A DNA stretch of 64,000 nucleotides from Streptomyces sp. NBC_01235 (GTDB taxonomy: Bacteria; Actinomycetota; Actinomycetes; Streptomycetales; Streptomycetaceae). The stretch covers positions 3,844,001 to 3,908,000 of the forward strand of contig NZ_CP108513.1 in NCBI RefSeq assembly GCF_035989285.1, given 5' to 3'. A program made the translations under genes and the position numbers. The notes under the pieces are model-generated. The model searched no databases, was not told the origin of the DNA, and saw nothing but the letters and a program-made list of their open reading frames with translations. Below, piece after piece: positions 17,371 through 25,101 of this stretch (its first letter is position 1; each line of letters opens with the position of its first letter).

Positions 17371-17607
17371 GCACCGCCAGGGTCTGGCCGGCCCGGTCGT
17401 CCAGCTTCCAGTCGAGGTAGCCCTTGGCCGCGCAAGGCGCGCTCCGGCGGGGCGCCTCCCCCTTCCGCCGCCCCGAGGAGACCGACGCGACCGCGACCGA
17501 TCTTGCGCAGCCCGAGCAACAGCAAATACTTGGCTAGCCACATGTTTGCTGTTACGTTGATTATGTGTCCAGCCACCTAAATGGGTGGTGGCGCGAGAGG
17601 AGTCGTC

Positions 17608-18513
17608 ATGAAAGCCATCCTGTTCGACCGTTTCGGAGGCACGGAAGTGCTGCACGAGGCGGACATCGAGGTCCCGCAACCCGGCCCCGGGCAGATCCGC
17701 GTCCGCGTCAAGGCGGCCGGGCTGAACGCGCTGGACGGCAAGATCCGCTCCGGGGCACTGGAGGCGCTGTTCCCCACGCCGCTGCCCGCCGTCCCCGGTG
17801 GCGAGCTCGCCGGCGTGGTGGACGCCCTGGGTGAGGGCGTGCGGGACGTGCAGGTGGGTGACGAGGTGCTGGGCTGGTCGGACACCGGCTCGTACGCCCA
17901 GTACGCGCTGGCCACCATCGTGGCCCCCAAGCCCGCCGGCCTCGACTGGCAGCACGCGGTCGCGCTGCCGGTGGCGGGCGAGACGGCCGAGCGGGTCCTG
18001 AACCTTCTCGGCGTCGCCGCCGGGGAGACCGTGCTGATGCACGGCGCGGCCGGAGCGGTCGGAACCCTGGCGGTCCAGCTCGCCACGGCCCGCGGAGCGC
18101 GTGTCATCGGCACCGCCGGCCCCGCCAACCAGGACTACCTCGCCTCGCTCGGCGCCACCGCGACCCTCTACGGCGAGGGCCTGGTCGAGCGGGTCCGGGC
18201 GCTCGCCCCCGACGGCGTGGACGCGGTGTTCGACCTGGCTGGGAAGGGAGCCCTCGAGGACTCCATCAACCTGCGCGGCGGCACCGACCGCATCGTCACC
18301 ATCGCCGACTTCGGCGCGCACCAGCTCGGCATCACCTTCGCCAGCGGTGGCCAGGAACGCTCGGCCGCCCGCCTGGCCGCCCTGGCCCAGGACGCCGCGA
18401 CCGGCAAGGTCGTCACCACCGTCACCGCCTACCCGCTCGACCAGGCCGCCACGGCCCAGCAGGTCAGCGACGCCGGGCATGTCCGCGGCAAGCTCGTCCT
18501 CACCCTCGACTGA
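17608..18513 (+). CDS. MDR-family NADP-dependent oxidoreductase
   Basis: A 301-residue zinc-free medium-chain dehydrogenase. It starts MKAILFDRFGGTEVLHEADI with gagagga seven bases ahead. The substrate half carries KAAGLNALDGKIRSGAL and PAVPGGELAGVVDALGEG; the cofactor motif is LMHGAAGAVGTLAVQLATARG. It probably reduces quinones or enones. It is first of a plus-strand operon with an Old Yellow Enzyme and a MarR regulator (gaps of 78 and 11 bp). A gccacc/ggtggc inverted repeat lies just upstream (17572-17592). Confidence 0.9.
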   Translation: MKAILFDRFGGTEVLHEADIEVPQPGPGQIRVRVKAAGLNALDGKIRSGALEALFPTPLPAVPGGELAGVVDALGEGVRDVQVGDEVLGWSDTGSYAQYALATIVAPKPAGLDWQHAVALPVAGETAERVLNLLGVAAGETVLMHGAAGAVGTLAVQLATARGARVIGTAGPANQDYLASLGATATLYGEGLVERVRALAPDGVDAVFDLAGKGALEDSINLRGGTDRIVTIADFGAHQLGITFASGGQERSAARLAALAQDAATGKVVTTVTAYPLDQAATAQQVSDAGHVRGKLVLTLD

Positions 18514-18591
18514 TCACGCCCGCACTCCTTCCGCCACGCCCTCCCGCCTTCCCGATCACCACCTGTTCATCAGCGCACCGAAGGACCATTC

Positions 18592-19653
18592 ATGCTGAAC
18601 GCCCTGTGGACGCCGACCACCGTCGGCGACATCTCCCTGCCGCACCGCCTGGTCATGGCCCCCATGACCCGTGACCGCTCCACACCTGAAGGCGTACCGA
18701 CCGAGTTGAACGCCGAGTACTACGCCCAGCGGGCCTCGCACGCGCTCATCATCACCGAGGGAACCCAGCCCTCCACCGACGGCCAGGGCTACCTCCTCAC
18801 CCCCGGCATCCACAACGACGAGCAGATCGCCGGGTGGCGCAAGGTCACCGACGCCGTGCACGCGGCCGACGGCCGCATCGTCATCCAGCTGATGCACACC
18901 GGACGCATCGCCCACCCCGACAACACCCCCCACGGGCGCCGGCCGGTCGCCCCTTCGGCGATCCGGCCGCAGGGCGCGATGTTCACCGCGTCCGGGCCCC
19001 AGGACATGCCCACGCCCCGTGCTCTGTCGACGCAGGAGGTCGCGACGACCGTCGAGGACTTCCGCCGCGCCGCAGCGGCCGCCGTCACGGCAGGCGCCGA
19101 CGGCGTGGAGATCCACGGTGCCAACGGCTACCTGGTGCACCAGTTCCTGTCCGACAACACCAACCAGCGCACCGACCGCTACGGCGGTTCCCTCGACAAC
19201 CGCATCCGCTTCGCCGTCGAGGTCGTCGCTGCCGTGGCCGACGAGATCGGCGCCGACCGCACCGGCCTGCGCATCTCCCCCGGCAACCCCTACAACGACA
19301 TCGCCGAGTCCGACACAGCCGAGCTGTATCCGGCTCTCCTGCGCGCCCTCAGCCCGCTCGGCCTCGCCTACCTCCACGTCCTCCACGCGGGCGACGACGC
19401 GCTGCTGGGCACCCTGCGCGCGCTGTGGCCGACCACGCTGATCCTCAACCGGGCCGGCACCGACCTGCCCACCCGCGCCAAGGACATCGCCCACGGCACG
19501 GCCGACCTTGTCTCCGTCGGGGCCCTCGCGCTGGCCAACCCGGACCTGGTCGAGCGGCTACGCTCTGACGCGCCGCTGAACACCCCCGACCCGGCGACCT
19601 TCTACGGCGGCGGAGTGGCCGGCTACACCGACTACCCCACCCACACCGTCTGA
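18592..19653 (+). CDS. Old Yellow Enzyme-family alkene reductase
   Basis: A 353-residue FMN TIM barrel. The opening LPHRLVMAPMTRDRS is the OYE flavin-binding strand. GYLLTPGIHNDEQIAGWRKV and QLMHTGRIAHPDN follow. The substrate-binding pair is HGANGYLVHQFLSD, with NQRTDRYGGSLDNRIRF close behind. It reduces activated C=C bonds or nitro groups with NADPH. Full length for the NemA/XenA-like classical group. Sits between the MDR gene and MarR gene in one operon, suggesting a response to electrophiles such as quinones or N-ethylmaleimide-like compounds (inference). Confidence 0.95.
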   Translation: MLNALWTPTTVGDISLPHRLVMAPMTRDRSTPEGVPTELNAEYYAQRASHALIITEGTQPSTDGQGYLLTPGIHNDEQIAGWRKVTDAVHAADGRIVIQLMHTGRIAHPDNTPHGRRPVAPSAIRPQGAMFTASGPQDMPTPRALSTQEVATTVEDFRRAAAAAVTAGADGVEIHGANGYLVHQFLSDNTNQRTDRYGGSLDNRIRFAVEVVAAVADEIGADRTGLRISPGNPYNDIAESDTAELYPALLRALSPLGLAYLHVLHAGDDALLGTLRALWPTTLILNRAGTDLPTRAKDIAHGTADLVSVGALALANPDLVERLRSDAPLNTPDPATFYGGGVAGYTDYPTHTV

Positions 19654-19664
19654 GGAACCGAACC

Positions 19665-20144
19665 ATGCCCGCCCCCACACCCCGCATCCCCACGACGGCC
19701 GGCGAGGGGCCGATGAGTTACGCGATCTTCCAGCTCGCCCGTGCTCACCGCGCCCGCGCTGCCGCCATGCTCCGCGAGATGGACCTGCATCCCGGACAGG
19801 AACTGCTGCTGATGCACCTCCTGGACCGAGACGGCCAGACCCAGTCCGAGCTGCTCGAAAGCGTCGGCCTGGACCACTCCACCGTCTCCAAGTCCCTCCG
19901 CCGCATGCAGGACGCCGGCCTGCTCATCCGCGAGCCGGCCGAACACGACCGGCGCGTCCTGGTCGTCCACCTCACCGACAAGGGCCGTGCCATGCGCGAG
20001 CCCCTGGCAGCCATGTGGCGGGCCCTGGAGGAGACCTCCGCGCTGAACCTGTCGGGGCAGCAGGCAGAGTCCTTCGTCCGCATGGCCTACGCCATCGCCG
20101 ACGCGATCAACAGCCGTGCCGTTCCGCGGGAAGAGTCCGAGTAA
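19665..20144 (+). CDS. MarR-family transcriptional regulator
   Basis: A 159-residue winged-helix repressor. HTH: QTQSELLESVGLDHSTVSKSL; wing: EPAEHDRRVLVVHLTDKGRAM. Its start lies 11 bp after the OYE stop, so it is co-transcribed with the MDR and OYE genes. This fits a negative-feedback operon in which the regulator senses the compound that the enzymes reduce (inference). There is no cysteine, so thiol-based sensing is unlikely. Confidence 0.93.
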   Translation: MPAPTPRIPTTAGEGPMSYAIFQLARAHRARAAAMLREMDLHPGQELLLMHLLDRDGQTQSELLESVGLDHSTVSKSLRRMQDAGLLIREPAEHDRRVLVVHLTDKGRAMREPLAAMWRALEETSALNLSGQQAESFVRMAYAIADAINSRAVPREESE

Positions 20145-20647
20145 CTCCCCTCGGCCCGCACCCCGGTTCCGGCCTGGAGTGCGCATCGTTTCCGGCGTTC
20201 CTGCGAAGTGGCCGGTCCTGCAGCTCACGAAGGCCCGTACTGAGCGGAGCCAGGTGCCCCGGCTGTCGGAAGAAGCCCGGTGAGCCGAGCCGGCGGACGT
20301 GGCGGAACCCACCCGCTCACCCCGTACGTCAGGGAGAACGGGGTGAGCGGGGCCCCAGCGTCCGGGGCCAGCGCGAGCTGTCCCGGTGCAGGCAGGACGG
20401 AACTCAGTCGGGGCAGGGAAACACGCCGCGGGGCCGGCGAGCCCTTCCCCGTCGCCGGCCGGCCGGCCGCACATCGAAGACGGACGCATCACCCGCGTCC
20501 GGTTCACCTTCGACATCCACAAGCTCCTGCAGGCCGGCGGTGACCCGCGCCGCGGATCCGCCCACCACAGGCCGGCCCCTGAGCGACCCCGGCCGACGGC
20601 GCCCACCTCCCACGGCCACCACTGACCTGATGGAAAGTGAGGCCCCC
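20145..20647 (+). other. Gap with a SnoaL-like C-terminal remnant
   Basis: No intact gene. At about 20467-20550 a plus-strand frame reads HIEDGRITRVRFTFDIHKLL, matching the last strand of SnoaL-like proteins, and is followed by non-homologous residues. The preceding 300 bp are arginine/proline/serine-rich in every frame. Probably the end of a deleted gene. Confidence 0.5.
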
Positions 20648-21556
20648 ATGACCACCACCCTCCCCGTCCTCGTAGTCGGCGCGACCGGCTCCCTCGGCGG
20701 CAAGGTCGTCGACGAACTGCTGGGGCGCGGTAAGAACGTCCGCGCCCTGGTCCGGCCGACCACCGACGCGAGCAGGCTCGAAAGCCGGGGTGTCGAGATC
20801 GCCCGCGGCGACATGCTCGACCTCGACTCGCTCGTCGCCGCCATGAACGGTGCCGATGCCGTCATCACCACCGCTGCCGGCTACACCCGCGGCGGCAAGA
20901 ACGCGCACGACATCGACACCGTCGGCAACGCCAACCTGGCCGAGGCCGCCCACCGCGCCGGCATCCGGCGGTTCGTCCTGACCAGCATCCTCACGAGCGA
21001 CCAGACGCCCCAAGTCCCGCACTTCTGGCACAAGAAGCTCGCCGAGGACAAGCTCGAACAGCTCGGCGTCCCGTTCGTCGCACTGCGGCCGGGGGCATTC
21101 CTCGACCAGATTGCGACCATGGCGGGCAACCCGATCGACAAGGGCCGCCTGATGTGGATCGGCAAGACCACCGTCCCGCTGACCTTCGTCCTCACCTCCG
21201 ACCTCGCGGCGTACCTGGCGACCGCCGTCGACGCCGAGGCCGACAACGGGGAGCGCATCGACATCGGCTGGGACCGTCCGGTCAGCATGCGCGAGATGGC
21301 CGACCTGATGGGCCGCCGGGCCGGAAAGAAGATCAAGGTACTGGCCGTCCCCTCCGTCGTCGCCCGCGCCGCAGGAGCCGTCGCCGGACGCTTCATGCAC
21401 CTGGTCAAGGACATGGCCGCGATGTTCGGCTGGTTCGACACCGGCCGCTACGTCGCCGACCCCCGACGCCAGGAGCAGTTGTTCGGCCCCGTCCCCAGGG
21501 CCGAGGATGCCCTCAGCCGGTACACCGACGAGCTGGGCACAGTGCAGCGCCGGTGA
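20648..21556 (+). CDS. NmrA-like NAD(P)-binding protein
   Basis: A 302-residue atypical SDR. Glycine loop GATGSLGGKV at residues 9-18 after strand LPVLVV. Then VRALVRPTTDASRL (cofactor phosphate contact), VEIARGDMLDLDSL, and RRFVLTSILTS; C-terminal part resembles NAD(P)H-binding epimerase-like proteins. Start ATG 20648 has ggaaagtgagg upstream; longer upstream frames are not coding. Last gene before the repeated tRNA-flank block, so it is cargo of the leftmost element unit (inference). Confidence 0.85.
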   Translation: MTTTLPVLVVGATGSLGGKVVDELLGRGKNVRALVRPTTDASRLESRGVEIARGDMLDLDSLVAAMNGADAVITTAAGYTRGGKNAHDIDTVGNANLAEAAHRAGIRRFVLTSILTSDQTPQVPHFWHKKLAEDKLEQLGVPFVALRPGAFLDQIATMAGNPIDKGRLMWIGKTTVPLTFVLTSDLAAYLATAVDAEADNGERIDIGWDRPVSMREMADLMGRRAGKKIKVLAVPSVVARAAGAVAGRFMHLVKDMAAMFGWFDTGRYVADPRRQEQLFGPVPRAEDALSRYTDELGTVQRR

Positions 21557-21597
21557 CCGACCCGCTTCCTGGTCCCGCCGCCCGGGCGGGGGCCATA

Positions 21598-22018
21598 CGA
21601 GAGAGGGTCGAGCAACCCATCGGGGCCGCTTCCTCTTCGGGCTGTTTCCTTGCCCCTCGGCCATCGCCGGGACACTTCCTCAGCAGCGACAGGCTCTCCA
21701 CAGCGCAGACACCAGCCGACGTCGCCCTACGCGCGTCCGCGCACCCGCCGCGCCGGTATCAGCACTGCCTCCGTCGCCGACCCGTGCTCAACTGGCCGCC
21801 CTGTGGATGGCTTGGCCGCCCTGTGGATGGCTTCCCCAGCCGCGCCACCATCAAATGGGACAACGAATCGACCCCGCCTGCGCCGTCCCGGCCCCTGTAC
21901 GGTCCCTGGGTCTTGGCATCGGCCCTCAAGGCAGTCGCCCTGACCGCGAGCGACGCCCTCGATCATCTACTCCGCCGCAGGTCAGATGGGTTGGAACTCC
22001 CCCGACCACCGCCGGACT
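21598..22018. repeat. tRNA 3'-flank block, copy A (outer part)
   Basis: Similar to 36815-37194 beside the real tRNA gene: shared words include gagagggtcg, cccatcggggccg, cagcgacaggctctccaca and ccgccctgtggatggct. The part next to the 140-bp repeat also matches block B (27830-27945). No protein-coding gene is recognised in it. It forms the right-hand end of the leftmost element unit. Confidence 0.7.
21793..21832. repeat. 20-bp tandem duplication inside flank copy A
   Basis: tggccgccctgtggatggct is present twice in tandem; copy C beside the tRNA has one related unit. Marks local slippage after the flank blocks diverged. Confidence 0.85.
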
Positions 22019-22158
22019 CCAAACCCACGAGCAGCGGATTCAGTCCGTTCAGGCAAAGTTGACGCCCCGGCACCCAAAAAAGAACGTTTCCGCAGGTCAG
22101 AAGCCTGCGCAGGTGGGGCGGGTGGGACTCGAACCCACGGCCGACGGATTATGAGTCC
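22019..22158 (-). repeat. att-like direct repeat A with 45-nt tRNA 3' fragment
   Basis: All 140 bp are identical to 37195-37334. It contains the tRNA terminator hairpin (22091-22109) and the last 45 nt of the CAU tRNA (22114-22158: discriminator through the anticodon loop into the anticodon stem). After gagtcc the sequence diverges from the tRNA, so no functional tRNA exists here. This is the form of an attachment site left by integration at a tRNA 3' end. Confidence 0.85.
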
Positions 22159-22330
22159 CTTGGGGATCTTGGCGGCCCTTGCCGATCATTGCCGATTCAC
22201 GCCGTTCTTCCAGGTCAGACGTGCCGATCACTGTCAGCCCTGTGCGGCGCTTGTCGGTCTGTTCCTGTCCTTGTGGCCCCTCAATGGCCCCTGGGGGCCG
22301 ATGAGTTGGACGCTTACCACAGCGGCAGCC
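22159..22330. repeat. Element arm A
   Basis: Related to 28086-28270: both begin with a gaggatcttggcgg-like word, continue with ccttgccgatca and reach gtctgttcctgtccttgtg then ggcccctggg. It starts exactly where tRNA homology ends, as an element-internal arm of an attachment site should. No integrase domain could be read in any frame. Confidence 0.65.
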
Positions 22331-22367
22331 GCGTCCGCCCTGTTCAGCCGAGGGACTGGAACCCTTC

Positions 22368-22556
22368 GCGCAGCGGAGTCCCTTACCGACGCGATTGATG
22401 CTCCATCCCAGGCCACCGGGGTGGAGCATCATCCCTGACGTCACGAGGCGATCCCGCCCACCGGACTGTGCCTCGACCTGGGCAGCGGCGCGTCGATCGG
22501 GTCAGCCGAGTACGTAGCTCTCATCACCGAAGTCAGCGACGATCTTCAGCTTGCCG
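22368..22556. repeat. Direct repeat around the antitoxin 3' end, copy 1
   Basis: Similar to 23318-23513. Both have cagcggagtcccttaccgac, a hairpin ending in ggtggagcatc, ccctgacgtca, then the last codons of the HTH antitoxin. Copy 1 contains the true 3' end of the antitoxin gene; copy 2 only a relic. Confidence 0.75.
22397..22430. terminator. Hairpin downstream of the toxin-antitoxin operon
   Basis: gatgctcca (22397-22405) pairs with tggagcatc (22422-22430). Placed 70 bp beyond the antitoxin stop on the minus strand; likely an intrinsic terminator though without a clear T run. Confidence 0.55.
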
Positions 22557-22840
22557 CCGAGCGCCTTGACGTACGCGGCGAGGGTTTCGACCTCGCTGCG
22601 CTCCAGTTGCCCCTTCTCGATGCGCGAGACGCGGGCCTGGGTGACACCCATGGCTTCGGCAACCTGGACCTGCGTAGTGTGCTGCCGCTTCCGCAACTCG
22701 GCGAGGCGGTGCACACGGGAGGCCAGGACCATCGCCTGCGCCCCCTTCTGGATCTGGTCCTTTTCGGCATCGGTGAAGGCGAAGCCGTCGGCCAGGTCCC
22801 CCCAGGAGACGGCCTGCGGGTCCTTGAGGTGATCAGTCAT
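22502..22840 (-). CDS. XRE-family antitoxin (HigA-like)
   Basis: A 112-residue protein with a cro/C1 HTH in its second half: LAELRKRQHTTQVQVAEAMGVTQARVSRIEKGQLERSEVETLAAYVKALGGKLKIVADFG. The final EDxx-like tail (KIVADFGDESYVLG) is typical of XRE antitoxins paired with RelE/Gp49 toxins. Its ATG overlaps the toxin stop (ATGA), giving toxin-first order as in higBA. It should neutralise the toxin and repress the operon. Its 3' end is duplicated at 23461-23513. Confidence 0.9.
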   Translation of the reverse strand: MTDHLKDPQAVSWGDLADGFAFTDAEKDQIQKGAQAMVLASRVHRLAELRKRQHTTQVQVAEAMGVTQARVSRIEKGQLERSEVETLAAYVKALGGKLKIVADFGDESYVLG

Positions 22841-23214
22841 CGTGCCCCGTCCTCTCCATCGATTCGCTTCAGATGCTCCGCGTATGCCTGCTCCGCCTGT
22901 GGTACTGCGACGCGGTACCAGCCGGACCAGTTGCCCGCCTTGTCGCCGCCGACCAGGATCACGGCCTGGCGGTCCGGGTCGAACACGAACAGCAACCGCA
23001 CCTCCGTGGCCCCTGCCGAGCCGGGGCGGAGCTCCTTGAGGTTCGACAGCACAGATCCCTTGATCGTGTCCACCAGAGGCCGACCCAGCGCGGGACCTTC
23101 CTCCTGAAGGGCAGTGACAGCCTGGCTGACCTGAATCAGGGTGTCACGGTCAGTACGGCGCAGGCCGTGAAGCCACGAAAGAGCCGGCTCGACCACGACG
23201 ATCTCCCAAGCCAT
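22837..23214 (-). CDS. RelE/HigB (Gp49-like) toxin
   Basis: A 125-residue toxin of the phage-derived Gp49/HigB group. It shows IVVVEPALSWLHGLRRTD, the strand SNLKELRPGSAGATEVRLLFVFDPDRQAVIL, and the end-helix GWYRVAVPQAEQAYAEHL. Family members are ribosome-dependent or free mRNA interferases. I chose ATG 23214 over ATG 23220 because the ggggg ribosome site sits at 23222-23226, seven bases before it. An AT-rich promoter-like stretch lies just upstream. Located at the left end of an element unit, where it could stabilise the island. Confidence 0.88.
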   Translation of the reverse strand: MAWEIVVVEPALSWLHGLRRTDRDTLIQVSQAVTALQEEGPALGRPLVDTIKGSVLSNLKELRPGSAGATEVRLLFVFDPDRQAVILVGGDKAGNWSGWYRVAVPQAEQAYAEHLKRIDGEDGAR

Positions 23215-23317
23215 ACACATGCCCCCATCTGCAATTTATTACACTGCCAGCATACACCACTGACGTCATAATGACAGACGTGGGACCGGGCTGGCCCAGT
23301 CAGCCAGGAGGATGGAA

Positions 23318-23513
23318 TCTGCCCACAGCGGAGTCCCTTACCGACGAGATGATGCCCCACCCCTTGGTCCAGGGTGGAGCATCGTCCCCTGACGTCAAAA
23401 GACGATTTTGTCCACCGGGCTGTGCATGGACCTGGGTCGCAGCGCGTCAATCGGATCAGCCGAGGACGCAGGCCTCATCGCCGGACTCAGCAACGATCTT
23501 CAACTTGCCGAAT
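23318..23513. repeat. Direct repeat with antitoxin relic, copy 2
   Basis: Diverged copy of 22368-22556. The right part (about 23461-23513) corresponds to the antitoxin C-terminus read on the minus strand but has no gene attached, and runs into the stop of the TetR gene. The toxin-antitoxin pair is thus bracketed by direct repeats of about 190 bp. Confidence 0.75.
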
Positions 23514-24106
23514 CACGAGCTCGGCCACGTACTGAGGGCTTGGTCGGCGACGCGGTGCATGTCTTCTCGGCTGGCGCCGCCAGCGGCCTGTACAGCGAGG
23601 CCCTGCCCGACGGTGTGCACATAGCGGGCGAGGGTTTCCGGGTCGGCGGTGGGGGGCAAGTCGCCCTCGGCCTGGGCTTTTTCGAACCGTGCCCGTAGGG
23701 CCCCTACTCCGGCCTCGCGGCGTTCGGCCAGGTCGCGGCGGACCGGTTCGCTTTCCGGGCCGGCGGCCAGCGCGGACTGCACCAGCAGACAGCCGCGCGG
23801 GCAGCCGGGCGCGGTGTGGGCGTCCACGGCTCCGTGCAGCATCGCCTCGGCCACCTGCCGGGCGGTGGGAAGCTCAAGAGCCGGGGCCACAAAGGCTCCC
23901 GGGCCCTGCACATAGCGGTCGACGGCCTTGCGGAACAGCTCCTCCTTGTTGCCGAAGGCGGCGTAGATGCTGCGCCGGTTGATCCCCATGGCCTCGGTCA
24001 GCGCGGCGAGCGAGGCGCCCTCATAGCCCTCGGCCCAAAACAGCCGCATCGCCACGTCCAGCGCCTCGTCGGTGTCGAAGGACCGGGGCCGTCCCGTGCT
24101 GGGCAT
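23513..24106 (-). CDS. TetR-family regulator (AcrR-like)
   Basis: A 197-residue repressor. HTH at the N-terminus: RSFDTDEALDVAMRLFWAEG then ASLAALTEAMGINRRSIYAAF and GNKEELFRKAVDRY. The C-terminal domain contains APGCPRGCLLVQSALA, a paired-cysteine segment typical of the TetR_C_16/YxaF-like subgroup that controls redox enzymes. It diverges from the SDR-hydrolase operon at 24238, with an excellent operator between. Confidence 0.93.
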   Translation of the reverse strand: MPSTGRPRSFDTDEALDVAMRLFWAEGYEGASLAALTEAMGINRRSIYAAFGNKEELFRKAVDRYVQGPGAFVAPALELPTARQVAEAMLHGAVDAHTAPGCPRGCLLVQSALAAGPESEPVRRDLAERREAGVGALRARFEKAQAEGDLPPTADPETLARYVHTVGQGLAVQAAGGASREDMHRVADQALSTWPSS

Positions 24107-24186
24107 CGAAGCCTCCTTGAGAAAAAGTTCGCCGCCACGGAATGACTCCCGTGGTTGCTCAGGTTAATGTCATCATGGATATAGTA

Positions 24187-24201
24187 ACCGAGCGGTTCGG
24201 T
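24187..24201. promoter_or_regulatory. TetR-type operator palindrome
   Basis: accga-gcggt-tcggt: 5-bp arms with a 5-bp centre embedded in the AT-rich sequence atatagtaaccg...acgtaaatg. It lies between the divergent TetR and SDR genes, overlapping the likely SDR promoter. A second pair ccacgg/ccgtgg lies at about 24135-24154. Confidence 0.65.
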
Positions 24202-24237
24202 ACGTAAATGAAGTGCTGAAGACATCGGAGACCCCCT

Positions 24238-25002
24238 ATGAGCCCCCAGCCCGCCCCCGGCACCACCCAGTCCGGAGTACGGCCCCTCGACGGCAAAACC
24301 GCCCTGGTCACGGGCGGATCCCGGGGCATTGGTGCCGCGATCGTGCGCCGTCTGACCGCCGACGGCGTCCAGGTCGCCTTCACCTACGCCAGCGCCAAGG
24401 AACAAGCCGACGCCGTGGCCGCGGCGACAGGCGCCCTGGCCGTGCAGGCGGACAACGCGGACCACGAAGCCGTCCGGGCCGCGGTCAGCCGGACCACGGA
24501 GCATTTCGGCGGACTGGACATCCTCGTCAACAACGCCGGCGTCTCCCACGCCGCGCCGATCGAGGACTTCCCGCTGGAGGAGTTCGACCGGCTGATCGCC
24601 GTCAACGTCCGGGGCGTGTTCAGCGCCGTGCAGGCCGCCGCTCCCCACCTCGGCCAGGGCGGTCGCATCATCACCATCGGCAGCGTCATCGTCGACCGCG
24701 TCCCCTTCCCCGGCGCAACCGTCTACGCCCTGACCAAGGCCGCCGTCGCCGGTCTCACCCGCGGCCTGGCCCGCGAACTCGGTCCGCACGGCATCACCGT
24801 CAACAACGTGCAGCCCGGCCCCACTGCTACGGACATGACCCCTGACTCCGGCCCGTACGCGGAATCCCTGAAGCAGCTCATGCCGCTCGACCACTTCGCC
24901 GAGCCCGCCGACATCGCCAGCGCCGTCGCCTATCTCGCCGGCCCCGAAGCCCACTTCATCACCGGCACCAGCTGGAACGTCGACGGCGGCATCGCCGTCT
25001 GA
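24238..25002 (+). CDS. Short-chain dehydrogenase/reductase (FabG-like)
   Basis: A 254-residue classical SDR. Cofactor loop TGGSRGIGAAI (about residues 25-35), NNAG at 96-99, catalytic Ser in ITIGSVIVDRVPFPG, then Tyr-x3-Lys in YALTKAAVAGL, and PGPTATDMTPDSGPY. The C-terminus GTSWNVDGGIAV is typical. All catalytic residues are present, so an active NAD(P)H-dependent oxidoreductase is expected; the substrate is unknown. First gene of a probable operon with the alpha/beta hydrolase and SnoaL-like genes. Confidence 0.93.
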   Translation: MSPQPAPGTTQSGVRPLDGKTALVTGGSRGIGAAIVRRLTADGVQVAFTYASAKEQADAVAAATGALAVQADNADHEAVRAAVSRTTEHFGGLDILVNNAGVSHAAPIEDFPLEEFDRLIAVNVRGVFSAVQAAAPHLGQGGRIITIGSVIVDRVPFPGATVYALTKAAVAGLTRGLARELGPHGITVNNVQPGPTATDMTPDSGPYAESLKQLMPLDHFAEPADIASAVAYLAGPEAHFITGTSWNVDGGIAV

Positions 25003-25101
25003 CCGCCCACCCCGGGCGGCCGCAAGCAGGCGCGGTCCACCGGCCTCCAGCCGCACCGTCGTGCAAGACAACACCCCCGTCACAAAGGACGTACCACGAC
25101 C

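Noticed and set aside
22114..22158. A tRNA gene at 22.1 kb (and 28041-28085)
   Set aside because: Only the 3' 45 nt match. The 5' half including D-arm and acceptor is replaced by unrelated sequence, so no cloverleaf can form.
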